DNA of 64,000 nucleotides from Lachnospiraceae bacterium (GCA_910575035.1 CAJTDL010000004.1:124001-188000); one strand, 5' to 3'. Positions 27,501 to 36,477 are shown, counted from the first letter of the stretch. Notes: generated by a model not told the origin, from the sequence alone. A program made the numbers and translations.

Positions 27501-28799
27501 ATGGAAGACAGGAAAAGTGTATTTTGGAAAATAAGAAGGAAAGGGACAAGGCGTAAGAAGCGCCTTGCAGTTTTTCTTTGCCTTTGTATCTTTGGGGAAA
27601 TATTTATAAGTGGGGATATGGCATTTTTATACGCGGAAAAACTTTCCGAACAGCAGCCGGAACCAGGCTTTTCCCTTTATGCCAAATCTGCGGTTTTGAT
27701 GGATGCCGAAAGCGGGCGGGTGCTGTATGAAAAAAATGGGTATGAGCATATGCCAAATGCCAGCACCACAAAGATTATGACTTGTATCCTGGCTCTGGAA
27801 GAGGGGAATTTTGAGGATGAGGTAAAAGTCAGCAGCTATGCCGCATCCATGCCCCAGGTACATTTGGGCATGGCGGAGGATGACAGTTTTCGGCTGAAGG
27901 ATTTGCTCTATTCCCTTATGCTGGAGTCACATAATGATTCAGCAGTGGCAATTGCGGAGCATATTGGGGGGTCAGTGGAAGGCTTTGCCAAGAAGATGAA
28001 CCAGAAGGCAGAGGAGCTTGGATGCAAGGACACTTATTTTATTACGCCAAATGGGTTGGATGGGCAGGATGAGAATGGGGTGCATGGCACAACAGCGGAG
28101 GATTTGGCCAAGATTATGAGTTACTGTATCCAAAATGAAACATTCCTGGAAATTACGCGTACGCAGAGCCATAGCTTTTCAAACCTTGCCGGCACAAAAA
28201 GTTATAGCTGTAATAACCACAATGCGTTTTTGCAGATGATGGAGGGGGCATTGTCCGGGAAAACTGGCTTTACCGGAAATGCAGGCTATTGTTATATTGG
28301 CGCGCTGCGGCGTGGCAGCCGCACTTTTGTGGTGGCGCTGCTTGCCTGCGGCTGGCCAAATAATAAGACGTATAAGTGGTCAGATACCAGGGCTTTGATG
28401 GAGTATGGGCTGAAAAATTACCAGATTGAGGACGTCTATGAAGCGGAAGGGGAAATGGAGCCGATCAGCGTGGCACAGGCACAGCCGGGAAATGGCAGGC
28501 TCTATCAGGATGTATCTGTTCCAGTGGAAGTCCCCGCAGGGGAAATCCAGATTTTGAAGCGGCCAGATGAAAAGGTGCGGAAAATTTATGAGATCCCAAA
28601 GGCTCTGCAGGCGCCCATTGCGAAAGGGCAGCAGGTGGGAAAAATCATTTATTACTTAGGGGAAAGGCAAATCGCAGAGGTTCCTGTCCGCGCCAAACGG
28701 CCTGTGGAGGAGCTGAAGCCTTCTTGGTATAAAAATTTTCTGCTGCAGCTGTTTTTTATGGGGAAAAAGCTGTATCTGAGTGAAGAAGTGTCTTTTTAG
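27501..28799 (+). CDS. D-alanyl-D-alanine carboxypeptidase (DacF/PBP5-like)
   Basis: A penicillin-binding carboxypeptidase of about 432 residues that trims the terminal D-Ala of peptidoglycan stem peptides outside the membrane. A basic N-terminus and hydrophobic segment form the export signal. The active-site S-T-T-K lies about 50 residues after the signal, S-H-N-D supplies the S-x-N element, and G-K-T-G-F-T-G is the K-T-G motif, all with the spacing of the family. A C-terminal beta domain and a final hydrophobic, amphipathic tail (W-Y-K-N-F-L-L-Q-L-F-F-M-G-K-K) fit the membrane-anchoring helix of PBP5-like enzymes. Start is uncertain: ATG 27501 is preferred, ATG 27450 extends the same frame. 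In Clostridia such genes may act in vegetative or sporulation wall modelling. Confidence 0.9.
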   Translation: MEDRKSVFWKIRRKGTRRKKRLAVFLCLCIFGEIFISGDMAFLYAEKLSEQQPEPGFSLYAKSAVLMDAESGRVLYEKNGYEHMPNASTTKIMTCILALEEGNFEDEVKVSSYAASMPQVHLGMAEDDSFRLKDLLYSLMLESHNDSAVAIAEHIGGSVEGFAKKMNQKAEELGCKDTYFITPNGLDGQDENGVHGTTAEDLAKIMSYCIQNETFLEITRTQSHSFSNLAGTKSYSCNNHNAFLQMMEGALSGKTGFTGNAGYCYIGALRRGSRTFVVALLACGWPNNKTYKWSDTRALMEYGLKNYQIEDVYEAEGEMEPISVAQAQPGNGRLYQDVSVPVEVPAGEIQILKRPDEKVRKIYEIPKALQAPIAKGQQVGKIIYYLGERQIAEVPVRAKRPVEELKPSWYKNFLLQLFFMGKKLYLSEEVSF

Positions 28800-28842
28800 G
28801 CGGGTACTGTACAGAAGAACCGCCATGGAATCAGCATTGGAA

Positions 28843-28877
28843 GCAAGGGCAGCCCCAAGGACGGACCTGCCCTTTGC
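28843..28877 (+). terminator. Hairpin after the carboxypeptidase gene
   Basis: AAGGGCAG pairs with CTGCCCTT around a 14-base loop, about 45 bp after the stop codon. The T-run is displaced (a TTTTTT lies about 20 bp further on), so this is a plausible but imperfect terminator. Confidence 0.5.
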
Positions 28878-28917
28878 AATAAATTAATAATTTTTTAATA
28901 TTTCTGTTATTTCCCTA

Positions 28918-28946
28918 TTGAAATCCCTCACAAAAAGCGATACAAT
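28918..28946 (+). promoter_or_regulatory. Vegetative promoter of the decarboxylase operon
   Basis: TTGAAA at 28918-28923 and TACAAT at 28941-28946 are 17 bp apart. The first gene of the operon starts 58 bp downstream, behind GGAGG. Confidence 0.75.
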
Positions 28947-29003
28947 TACAATCGGAAGAAAATGTTGTAAATTTTATAAAAATACATGATGGAGGTTTAA
29001 GTA

Positions 29004-30437
29004 ATGAGTAATTCTACCAACTCAGCAAGGCAAAGGATTTCCAGTCTTCTAGACCAGCAAAGCTTTATGGAAATCGGCGCTCTGGTAACTGCGAGAAGCA
29101 CAGATTTTGACCTGAGCCAATCTGACACGCCTTCCGACGGCGTCATCACTGGCTATGGCCTGATTGATGGGAATCTGGTGTATGTGTACAGCCAGGATGC
29201 TTCCGTCCTTAACGGAACCATTGGCGAAATGCACAGCAAGAAGATCACGGCGATCTACCAGATGGCAATGAAAATGGGCGCCCCTGTCATCGGCCTGATT
29301 GACTGTGCAGGCATGCGCCTGCAGGAATCTGTGGATGCATTGAACGGATTTGGCGAGATTTACGCCGCACAGGTGGCGGCAAGCGGGGTCATCCCCCAGA
29401 TTTCCGCAGTTTTCGGCTCTTGCGGCGGCGGGCTTGCAGTGGTTCCTGCATTAAGTGATTTTGCTTACATTGAGAAAGAGGGTGGCAGGGTATTCGTGAA
29501 CAGCCCCAATGCGATTAAGGGGAACCATGTTTCCAAATGCGATACCGCAAGCGCAGAGTACCAGGGAAGCAACACAGGCTGCATAGACGGCGTAGGGACC
29601 GCAGAAGAGATCTTGGCAGAGATCCGGGAATTAGTATGCGTACTGCCTGGCAACAATGCAGAGTGCGGCAGGGAGGATGAATGTGCGGATGACCTGAACC
29701 GCAAATGCGGGAACCTTAGCGGATGCAAGGAAGATACCCGCCTGGCGCTGGCACACATTTCTGACAGCAATTTATTCGTAGAGACCAAAAAAGGCTATGC
29801 CAAGAATATGGTAACTGGATTTATCAAGCTGAATGGCAAGACCATTGGCGCAGTAGCCAATGCCACAGCCGTTTGCGATGAGAATGGGGAGAAGGCAGAG
29901 AGCTTTGAGCCGGCCCTGACTGCCAGAGGGTGCAACAAGGCAGCTGAGTTTGTAAGCTTCTGCGATGCTTTTGACATTCCAGTGCTGTCTTTGACAAATG
30001 TAGAGGGTTTTAGCGCCACAGAGTGTTCCGAGAAGAGCCTGCCCAAAGCAATGGCACGGATGACAGCTGCTTTTGCAGGGGCGACCGTACCAAAGGTAAA
30101 TATTATTATTGGAAATGCTTACGGAAGCGCTTATGTGATGATGAACAGCAAGTCCATTGGCGCAGACCTGGTATATGCATGGGAAGGCAGCAAGGTTGGC
30201 ATGATGGATGCCGCGCTGGCTGCGAAGATCATGTATGAAGGCCAGCCAGCCAACGTAATTGCAGAGAAGACGAAGGCATACCAGCAACTGCAGTCCTCTG
30301 TGGAGACCGCTGCAAGGCGTGGGCAGGTTGATTTAATCATTGTGCCGGAAGACACCAGGAAGTATGCGGCAGCAGCATTTGAGATGCTCTATACGAAGGG
30401 GACAGGCGAACCGGTAAAAAAGCATGCAGCAAAATAG
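29004..30437 (+). CDS. Acyl-CoA carboxyltransferase subunit (MmdA/12S-like)
   Basis: A 477-residue carboxyltransferase with the two crotonase-like halves of the AccD/PccB/MmdA family, which move CO2 between biotin and an acyl-CoA such as propionyl-/methylmalonyl-CoA. The first half has C-A-G-M-R-L-Q-E and G-S-C-G-G-G-L-A-V-V-P, the glycine-rich oxyanion region; the second half has N-V-E-G-F and G-N-A-Y-G-S-A-Y-V. At 477 residues it is shorter than usual (about 510) and the linker near residue 215-245 is Cys-rich, an unusual feature. It is the first gene of the five-gene operon and is followed 13 bp later by the OadG-like gene. Membership in a Na+-pumping decarboxylase or a transcarboxylase-type complex is inferred from context. 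Confidence 0.87.
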   Translation: MSNSTNSARQRISSLLDQQSFMEIGALVTARSTDFDLSQSDTPSDGVITGYGLIDGNLVYVYSQDASVLNGTIGEMHSKKITAIYQMAMKMGAPVIGLIDCAGMRLQESVDALNGFGEIYAAQVAASGVIPQISAVFGSCGGGLAVVPALSDFAYIEKEGGRVFVNSPNAIKGNHVSKCDTASAEYQGSNTGCIDGVGTAEEILAEIRELVCVLPGNNAECGREDECADDLNRKCGNLSGCKEDTRLALAHISDSNLFVETKKGYAKNMVTGFIKLNGKTIGAVANATAVCDENGEKAESFEPALTARGCNKAAEFVSFCDAFDIPVLSLTNVEGFSATECSEKSLPKAMARMTAAFAGATVPKVNIIIGNAYGSAYVMMNSKSIGADLVYAWEGSKVGMMDAALAAKIMYEGQPANVIAEKTKAYQQLQSSVETAARRGQVDLIIVPEDTRKYAAAAFEMLYTKGTGEPVKKHAAK

Positions 30438-30450
30438 AAAGGTGAAGTTT

Positions 30451-31245
30451 ATGAAGAAGAAAATACTGCTGATGATAAGTATGTGCCTTATCGTACTTGG
30501 ATTGACAGCATGCGGAGCGGATCCTACCACGGTTGATTATAACGGTTACAGCTATGATGATTTGAAGAACACATGCGAGAACACCGTTTTATCACTGAAA
30601 GATATGACAGATGAGCAAAAGCAGATGTACCTGATGCTGATTGGCATGTCGGATGTGGAGAGGGAGAATTACCTTGCGTATGCTGCTTCTGGCGCCACAG
30701 AGGCGCAGATAGAAGAGATCATGCGCCAGGCCAACCTCATCAGCCATTGGGAAGAAGCCAAAGAAGGCATTGGGGAATTCGTGGAATTGGGCGAATTTAC
30801 CGTTACAAAATCCGGTAAGACACTGACTTGTGAACAGAAAATCGTTTTTGAACAACGTCCGCTTATCCTGACTTATGTATATAATTACCATGATATGCAA
30901 GTCACGGATATTACAATAGATCAAATTCAGACATTGGGCGAGAAGATGACGAATGCCGGGCTGAATACTTTAATGGGAATGGGGATTGTGTTCGCAGTCT
31001 TGATTTTGATCAGCCTGATTATCTCCTGTTTTAAGTTTTTATCCTACTTTGAGAATAAGGCAAAAGGGAAGCAGGACACTGCTCCTGCTGTAAAAGAGAC
31101 GCCTGCAGCGCCAGCGCCTGTAGTTTCAGCAGCGCCAGCGCAGGATGATTTGGAACTGGCAGCAGTCATTGCAGCCGCGATCGCAGCATCTACCGGAACT
31201 TCTACAGAGGACTTTGTAGTGCGTTCCATTAAGAGAAGATTTTAA
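30451..31245 (+). CDS. OadG-like gamma subunit with N-terminal lipoprotein domain
   Basis: A 264-residue protein with two parts. Residues 1-165 follow a lipoprotein signal with lipobox L-T-A-C near residue 20 and form an outside domain of unknown fold. Residues 170-200 form a transmembrane helix (G-M-G-I-V-F-A-V-L-I-L-I-S-L-I-I-S), then comes an Ala/Pro-rich linker and a C-terminal segment E-L-A-A-V-I-A-A-A-I-A-A-S ending in R-R-F, typical of OadG/MmdD subunits that hold decarboxylase complexes together. Classic OadG is under 100 residues, so the extra lipoprotein domain is notable. ATG 30451 is preferred over 30424 because the signal peptide begins there. The sequence sits between the carboxyltransferase and the biotin carrier genes. 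Confidence 0.8.
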   Translation: MKKKILLMISMCLIVLGLTACGADPTTVDYNGYSYDDLKNTCENTVLSLKDMTDEQKQMYLMLIGMSDVERENYLAYAASGATEAQIEEIMRQANLISHWEEAKEGIGEFVELGEFTVTKSGKTLTCEQKIVFEQRPLILTYVYNYHDMQVTDITIDQIQTLGEKMTNAGLNTLMGMGIVFAVLILISLIISCFKFLSYFENKAKGKQDTAPAVKETPAAPAPVVSAAPAQDDLELAAVIAAAIAASTGTSTEDFVVRSIKRRF

Positions 31246-31338
31246 CTGTATATCCGAGGGCACCCCGTAATATAGGTTCTTGCAGGGCGGGGAAACAGCT
31301 TCGCTGTTTTGTAAAGTTTAAATTTTAGGAGGAAATGA

Positions 31339-31734
31339 ATGATGAAAAGCTATACAATTACCGTTAATGGAAACGTTTATGATGTTACTGTAGAAGAAAA
31401 TGGCGCAGGAGCAGCGGTTCCGGCAGCTCCCAGAAGGGCAGCGCTCCCAGCAGCGGCTCCGGCAGCCCCAGCAGCCCCAGCAGCCCCGGCTCCAGCTCCA
31501 GCAGCAGGCGGCGCAGGCAATGTAAGGGTTGAGGCAGGCGCAGCAGGCAAAGTATTCAGCATCGACAGCAAGCCAGGGGATTCCTTAAAGCGCGGCGATA
31601 CCATCCTTGTATTGGAAGTTATGAAAATGGAGACACCTGTGGTTGCGCCGGAAGACGGCACAGTGGCATCTATTGACGTGGCAGTTGGCCAGGCAGTGGA
31701 AGCAGGCGCATTATTGGCAACTTTAAACAACTAA
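31339..31734 (+). CDS. Biotin carboxyl carrier protein
   Basis: A 131-residue biotin carrier. The C-terminal 75 residues form the biotinyl domain, with Lys in E-V-M-K-M-E-T-P as the biotin attachment site and the usual paired Gly turns. A flexible Ala/Pro-rich linker (about residues 25-57) connects it to a short N-terminal segment, as in decarboxylase gamma chains and the 1.3S subunit of transcarboxylase. It carries carboxyl groups between the carboxyltransferase subunits and the membrane decarboxylase. AGGAGG precedes ATG 31339; ATG 31342 is also in frame. The OadB-like gene begins 18 bp after its stop. Confidence 0.93.
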   Translation: MMKSYTITVNGNVYDVTVEENGAGAAVPAAPRRAALPAAAPAAPAAPAAPAPAPAAGGAGNVRVEAGAAGKVFSIDSKPGDSLKRGDTILVLEVMKMETPVVAPEDGTVASIDVAVGQAVEAGALLATLNN

Positions 31735-31752
31735 TTTTTTTGGAGGTAGAAT

Positions 31753-32901
31753 ATGAGTTACGTAGGAGAAACTTTATCAAACCTCCTGCACCAGACAGCA
31801 TTCTTTAACCTGACCTGGGGAAACTATGTCATGATCCTGGTGGCCTTTATATTCCTTTTCCTTGCGATTAAAAAAGGATTTGAGCCGCTGCTTCTGGTTC
31901 CGATTGCGTTTGGTATGTTGCTGGTGAATATTTATCCGGATATTATTGCTTCACCGGAAGAGACCAGCAATGGCGTAGGTGGTTTACTTTATTATTTCTA
32001 TTCATTGGATGAATGGTCGATTCTTCCTTCCCTGATTTTCATGGGCGTAGGGGCAATGACAGACTTTGGTCCTTTGATTGCGAACCCCATCAGCTTCCTG
32101 CTTGGGGCAGCGGCGCAGTTTGGTATTTTTGGCGCATATTTCATGGCCATCCTGCTGGGCTTTAATGATAAGGCGGCGGCGGCTGTTTCCATTATCGGCG
32201 GCGCAGATGGCCCCACATCCATCTTCCTTGCCGGAAAATTAGGGCAGACAGGCCTGATGGGGCCGATTGCTGTGGCGGCTTATTCTTATATGGCGCTGGT
32301 GCCAATTATCCAGCCGCCTATTATGAAATTATTTACCACAAAGCAGGAACGTGCCATTAAGATGCAGAACTTAAGGCCGGTATCCAAGTTAGAGAAGATT
32401 TTATTCCCAATCGTGGTTACATCCGTAGTATGTATCATTCTTCCTACTACAGCTCCTTTGGTAGGTATGCTGATGCTTGGCAACCTGTTCCGTGAGTCTG
32501 GCGTGGTGCGCCAGTTGTCTGAGACAGCTTCCAATGCGATGATGTACATTGTGGTTATCCTGTTGGGAACCTCCGTAGGCGCAACCACCAGCGCAGAAGC
32601 TTTCTTGAATATTACCACATTGAAGATCGTTGCCCTTGGCTTGATTGCATTTATGTTTGGTACAGCAGCCGGGACTCTGTTTGGAAAATTGCTGTGCAAG
32701 CTCACAGGTGGAAAGATCAACCCATTGATTGGTTCCGCAGGCGTGTCCGCAGTGCCTATGGCAGCCCGTGTGTCCCAGAAGGTGGGCGCAGAGGAAGACC
32801 CGACCAACTTCCTGCTCATGCATGCAATGGGCCCGAATGTTGCCGGGGTAATCGGTACGGCAGTGGCTGCCGGTGTATTTATGGCAATTTTTGGAATTTA
32901 A
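31753..32901 (+). CDS. Sodium-translocating decarboxylase beta subunit (OadB/MmdB)
   Basis: A 382-residue integral membrane protein that decarboxylates carboxybiotin and pumps Na+ out. About ten hydrophobic helices are present. The family hallmarks are visible: [11 protein letters not shown] near residue 97, [10 protein letters not shown] near 150 with the essential Asp, and [14 protein letters not shown] near 325. [14 protein letters not shown] near the C-terminus is also typical. It is the membrane motor of the operon, sharing the biotin carrier with both carboxyltransferases around it. The 382-residue length is normal. Confidence 0.94.
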   Translation: MSYVGETLSNLLHQTAFFNLTWGNYVMILVAFIFLFLAIKKGFEPLLLVPIAFGMLLVNIYPDIIASPEETSNGVGGLLYYFYSLDEWSILPSLIFMGVGAMTDFGPLIANPISFLLGAAAQFGIFGAYFMAILLGFNDKAAAAVSIIGGADGPTSIFLAGKLGQTGLMGPIAVAAYSYMALVPIIQPPIMKLFTTKQERAIKMQNLRPVSKLEKILFPIVVTSVVCIILPTTAPLVGMLMLGNLFRESGVVRQLSETASNAMMYIVVILLGTSVGATTSAEAFLNITTLKIVALGLIAFMFGTAAGTLFGKLLCKLTGGKINPLIGSAGVSAVPMAARVSQKVGAEEDPTNFLLMHAMGPNVAGVIGTAVAAGVFMAIFGI

Positions 32902-32941
32902 GACGTTTGGAAGAATAGAGGAAAGATTGAGAGGATAGATC

Positions 32942-34360
32942 ATGGCGAAAAAGAATAAAAAACCGGTTAAGATTACAGAAACCATATTACGTGACGCGCA
33001 TCAGTCCTTGATTGCCACCCGTATGACAACAGAGCAGATGCTGCCGATCATTGATAAAATGGATCAGGTCGGCTACCATGCGGTAGAGTGCTGGGGCGGC
33101 GCGACCTTTGATGCGTCTTTGCGTTTCTTAAAAGAAGATCCATGGGAACGCCTGCGTAAGTTAAAAGCTGGCTTTAAAAAGACTAAGCTGCAGATGCTGT
33201 TCCGCGGGCAGAACATTTTGGGTTACCGCCCATATGCAGACGATGTGGTAGAGTATTTCGTACAGAAATCCATTGCAAATGGAATCGATGTAATCCGTAT
33301 TTTTGACTGCCTGAATGACCTGCGGAACCTGCAGACAGCAGTTACCGCTACGAATAAAGAGAAAGGACATGCGCAGGTTGCCCTTTCTTATACATTAGGT
33401 GATGCTTATACATTACAGTATTGGACAAAGATGGCCAAGAACATCGAGGAGATGGGCGCTAACTCCATCTGTATTAAGGATATGGCAGGGCTTTTGACTC
33501 CATATAAGGCAGAAGAACTTGTAAAATCCCTGAAGGCAGCCACCAGCCTGCCAATTGAGCTTCATACCCACTACACCTCCGGCGTTGCTTCTATGACTTA
33601 TATGAAGGCAGTGGAGGCAGGGTGTGATATTATTGACACTGCTATGTCGCCATTCGCATTAGGAACCAGCCAGCCAGCAACAGAGGTTATGGCTGAGGCA
33701 TTTAAGGGAACCGAGCTGGATCCGGGATTTGACCAGATGCTGCTGAAGGAAATTGCAGATTATTTCAGGCCTATGCGCGAAGAAGCGCTGAAGAGCGGGT
33801 TGCTGAACCCGAAGGTATTGGGCGTAGATATCCAGACGCTGATGTATCAGGTGCCGGGCGGTATGCTGAGCAACATGGTGTCCCAGCTGAAAGAGCAGAA
33901 TGCAGAGGATAAGTATATGGAAGTGCTGGAGGAGATCCCGCGTGTGCGTAAGGATCTCGGGGAGCCGCCATTGGTTACGCCGTCATCCCAGATCGTGGGG
34001 ACACAGGCTGTGTTTAATGTATTGATGGGCGAGCGTTATAAGGTTGCTACGAAAGAGACGAAGGATGTGCTGCTTGGGAAGTATGGGCAGACAGTGAAGC
34101 CCTTTAATCCGGAAGTGGTTGACAAGGTATTGGGTGCAGAGAAGAAGAATGCCATTACCTGCAGGTATGCGGATCTGCTGGAGCCGGAGCTGCATAAGAT
34201 TGAGGCTGAGATGAAGCAGTATAAGCAGCAGGATGAGGATGTGCTGTCTTATGCGCTGTTTCCGCAGGTTGCTACAGAGTTCTTTAAGTATCGGGAAGCG
34301 CAGCAGACGAAGGTGGATGCTGCCATTGCGGATACGGAGAATGGGGCTTATCCGGTGTAA
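32942..34360 (+). CDS. Oxaloacetate decarboxylase alpha / 5S-type carboxyltransferase
   Basis: A 472-residue biotin-dependent carboxyltransferase acting on pyruvate/oxaloacetate. The TIM barrel starts with E-T-I-L-R-D-A-H-Q-S-L (metal-binding Asp), contains L-F-R-G-Q-N-I-L-G-Y, the I-K-D-M-A-G-L motif with the catalytic Lys near residue 180, and L-H-T-H-Y-T-S-G with the metal-binding His pair near 205. The C-terminal region is the conserved PycB/OadA domain, but no biotinyl domain follows; the separate carrier gene supplies it. Having this subunit together with the MmdA-like subunit resembles transcarboxylase (5S plus 12S plus 1.3S) joined to a sodium pump. The gene lies 40 bp after the OadB-like gene and ends the operon. 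Confidence 0.93.
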   Translation: MAKKNKKPVKITETILRDAHQSLIATRMTTEQMLPIIDKMDQVGYHAVECWGGATFDASLRFLKEDPWERLRKLKAGFKKTKLQMLFRGQNILGYRPYADDVVEYFVQKSIANGIDVIRIFDCLNDLRNLQTAVTATNKEKGHAQVALSYTLGDAYTLQYWTKMAKNIEEMGANSICIKDMAGLLTPYKAEELVKSLKAATSLPIELHTHYTSGVASMTYMKAVEAGCDIIDTAMSPFALGTSQPATEVMAEAFKGTELDPGFDQMLLKEIADYFRPMREEALKSGLLNPKVLGVDIQTLMYQVPGGMLSNMVSQLKEQNAEDKYMEVLEEIPRVRKDLGEPPLVTPSSQIVGTQAVFNVLMGERYKVATKETKDVLLGKYGQTVKPFNPEVVDKVLGAEKKNAITCRYADLLEPELHKIEAEMKQYKQQDEDVLSYALFPQVATEFFKYREAQQTKVDAAIADTENGAYPV

Positions 34361-34457
34361 GGGCAATGGTTTGGCTTTTATAGTTACTTAAACTTATTAC
34401 CGTAATTTATAATACAGCTGTTTCAGGGCAGAAAAAAGGAAGTTTACAATAAATGGC

Positions 34458-34574
34458 ATGAGGCAGCTATTCAGCAGATCTGTGCATTTGCTGTGCAGGC
34501 TGATGGTTTTAAATGGATTTTTGTATGTAGCTATGGAGGCGTTAGATCGTTATATGGGAAATAGGAATATGTAG
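34458..34574 (+). CDS. Possible 38-residue ORF, weak
   Basis: A short frame (ATG 34458, TAG 34572-34574) lying just before a good terminator. The product would be M-R-Q-L-F-S-R followed by a hydrophobic stretch. An alternative frame in the same stretch is also open for about 40 codons and reads W-H-E-A-A-I-Q-Q-I, so this may instead be the remnant of a decayed gene. The AGGAAG site is about 14 bases from the ATG, which is poor. Kept only because it is followed directly by a terminator. Confidence 0.15.
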   Translation: MRQLFSRSVHLLCRLMVLNGFLYVAMEALDRYMGNRNM

Positions 34575-34584
34575 TAATATCAGG

Positions 34585-34620
34585 AAAGGATACTGTTTAG
34601 GGATAGGCAGTATCCTTTTC
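34585..34620 (+). terminator. Intrinsic terminator downstream of the decarboxylase operon
   Basis: AAAGGATACTG pairs with CAGTATCCTTTT around a 12-base loop, followed by TTC-TT. It lies about 225 bp after the last decarboxylase gene. The rest of the 34361-34994 gap shows no convincing gene; a TACTATA-like -10 near 34930 may serve the sugar kinase. Confidence 0.75.
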
Positions 34621-34997
34621 TTATGGGGCAATATGCATTGGGGATTTTGTTATCCAATACCAGCCGGGTGCAGAAGGTTTTTCCTGTTGTTGTGACTTTG
34701 GAGAGAAGTGTGAGGTTCTTAGCGTTCTGTCTGCCGCCCAGGTTTCAGGGGCGTGGATGTTCCCAAAAGGCGTGCTCCGCTATGGATGGCAGATAAGCGC
34801 TGGTTCGTATGTATATCAATAGATTGGTACAGAAAGTTTAGAACTTCTGGCTTTTTGGAGTTTGGAAGTGCAGCAGGGAAAAGCTTCTGCGTCCGGCGTA
34901 CGGAATGTAAAGAAATTTTAGTAAAGTTTTACTATATAGAAATGTGGTGAAACAGCAGCAATAAAATAGAGGAAGGGATAAGTGGGTAGGGAAAGTG

Positions 34998-35057
34998 GAG
35001 AAAACGATAGAGAGAATAATAGAGGGAACAATAGAGAGAACGGTAGGGAAAACAGTG
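34998..35057 (+). repeat. Five 12-bp tandem repeats at the sugar-kinase start
   Basis: Five units of 12 bp with consensus GAGARAACRATA run from 34998 to 35057. They are open in the kinase frame and would encode E-K-T-I, E-R-I-I, E-G-T-I, E-R-T-V and G-K-T-V. The units are purine-rich and resemble ribosome-binding sites. They lie upstream of, and run into, the GTG that I take as the start. Confidence 0.75.
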
Positions 35058-36008
35058 GATTTTATGATAATAGGGGCTGCTATTGTGGATGTGCTGGCTC
35101 AGCCAGTGGATGGGCGTGTATTTGAAGTCGGGTCTGTGGGGGCGCAGAGAGTTGCCATGCATACGGGAGGGGATGCCATGAATGAAGCTTGCGTGCTGGC
35201 TGGGCTGGGAGCTTCGGTTCAGTTGGTAAGCAAGGTGGGGAGGGATTCGGCAGGAGGTTTTGTGCTGCGCCGATGCCAGGAATGTGGGGTTGGGACGGCA
35301 TTTTTGAAGGAGGATCCTTCTATCGATACAGGGGTGAATATTGTCCTGGTGGATGGGGAGGGGGAGCGTCATTTTATCACTTCCCCAAACGGGAGCCTGC
35401 GTAAGCTTTCCCCTGAGGATATTACAGAGGAGGCTTTGGCAGAGGGGAAATATCTTTGCTTTGCCAGTATTTTTGTGGCGCCGGCTTTTGGGAATGCGGA
35501 GCTATTTGCATTGTTTAAAAAGGCAAAAGAGGAGGGATTGGTTCTTTGTGCGGACATGACGAAATGTAAAAATGGAGAGAGGTTGGAGGACATGCGGGAG
35601 AGCCTGTCTCTGTTGGATTATATCTTTCCCAATTATGAGGAAGCCAGCTTGCTTACCGGGCGAGAGGACAGGGATGAAATTGCAGACGCCTTTCTGGCGT
35701 GCGGCGTAGGCAATGTCATCCTAAAGGATGGCTCAAAAGGATGCTTTATCAAGTCTGGAAAGGATCGCTATGAGATTCCTGCTTACACTGGTGGCAAGTG
35801 CATTGATACAACAGGCGCAGGCGACACATTTACAGCATGTTTTCTCTATGCATTAGGGCAGGGTATGGAATTGCCAGAATGTGGGAAATTTGCCAACGCT
35901 GGCGCCTCTTTATGTATTGAGCAAATAGGCGCAGCCGGGGCGATTCAAAATGTGGCTCAGGTCATGGATCGGTATCAGCAGATGTCTGGGATATCTACGA
36001 AAAAATAA
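35055..36008 (+). CDS. PfkB-family carbohydrate kinase
   Basis: A cytoplasmic sugar or nucleoside kinase of about 317 residues. The N-terminal strand I-I-G-A-A-I-V-D-V-L, the G-G-D-A-M-N-E-A motif near residue 38 that binds the sugar, and the C-terminal D-T-T-G-A-G-D-T-F signature with the catalytic Asp near residue 256 identify the PfkB/ribokinase family. The substrate is unknown; fructose, ribose, 2-keto-3-deoxygluconate and nucleosides are all possible. The start is ambiguous: GTG 35055 follows AGGGAAAA and matches where relatives begin, GTG 34995 would add 20 residues made of tandem repeats, and ATG 35064 is a third option. The gene stands alone, without transporter or regulator beside it. 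Confidence 0.88.
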   Translation: MDFMIIGAAIVDVLAQPVDGRVFEVGSVGAQRVAMHTGGDAMNEACVLAGLGASVQLVSKVGRDSAGGFVLRRCQECGVGTAFLKEDPSIDTGVNIVLVDGEGERHFITSPNGSLRKLSPEDITEEALAEGKYLCFASIFVAPAFGNAELFALFKKAKEEGLVLCADMTKCKNGERLEDMRESLSLLDYIFPNYEEASLLTGREDRDEIADAFLACGVGNVILKDGSKGCFIKSGKDRYEIPAYTGGKCIDTTGAGDTFTACFLYALGQGMELPECGKFANAGASLCIEQIGAAGAIQNVAQVMDRYQQMSGISTKK

Positions 36009-36140
36009 AGCATATACCTTAATGTTTGGTGCAGAATATTTTTTTGAGAGTGCTGTTTTTCAAACACACAGGCGTAGTGGTGGCTGCGCTGAGGCTTGGG
36101 AAGCAGCGCTATCAGGAAAATAGGCAAGCAAAACATAAGG

Positions 36141-36163
36141 TTATTTAGCGCGGGTTATACTAG
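36141..36163 (+). repeat. Dispersed intergenic repeat, family B
   Basis: TTATTTAGCGCGGG followed by TTATACTAG matches, with few changes, the inverted ends of the element at 50301-50457. TAGGCAAGC occurs on both sides (36121 and 36175), as does a related TAGGCAAG on the minus strand beside the 50 kb copy. It lies in the 400-bp gap between the sugar kinase and the blaI promoter. Confidence 0.5.
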
Positions 36164-36244
36164 TACATCCTAAAATAGGCAAGCGGAACTGTCAATTATT
36201 TATTGGACGATGTACCAGCCTCCCCCTGGCGGCCGCATAGCCAT

Positions 36245-36310
36245 TCCGCCCGCTATTCTGCAAAATCCCATAAGTTATTGACATTGGCGGTGAACAATAA
36301 CTCCCACCCA
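36245..36310 (-). repeat. Dispersed intergenic repeat, family A, copy 4
   Basis: A minus-strand copy of the intergenic repeat: GCCAATGTCAATAACTTATG followed by GGATTTTGCAGAATAGCGGG and then a GGCTATGCGGCC segment similar to the GGCTATGCGTTGG of the 49.8 kb copies. It ends just upstream of the blaI promoter. Confidence 0.6.
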
Positions 36311-36330
36311 CAAAAATTTCCCCTTTTTTC

Positions 36331-36394
36331 TTGACATAAACCTTTCATAAAGCTATAATAGCCCTATAAGACTAATAAAAAAAGTTACTAGTAA
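36331..36394 (+). promoter_or_regulatory. Consensus promoter and candidate BlaI operator
   Basis: TTGACA (36331-36336) and TATAAT (36354-36359) with a 17-bp spacer form a perfect vegetative promoter. A 10-bp palindrome, TTACTAGTAA at 36385-36394, lies just after the expected transcription start. A symmetric site there would suit repression by the winged-helix dimer encoded 335 bp downstream, giving autoregulation. The operator role is inference. Confidence 0.65.
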
Positions 36395-36477
36395 ACCAAA
36401 TAAGTGTGAAAGAAACCACAATGGTATATTTCGAAAAGTATTATTCTCCCTATAAATATATCAAAATGTGTGGAACA

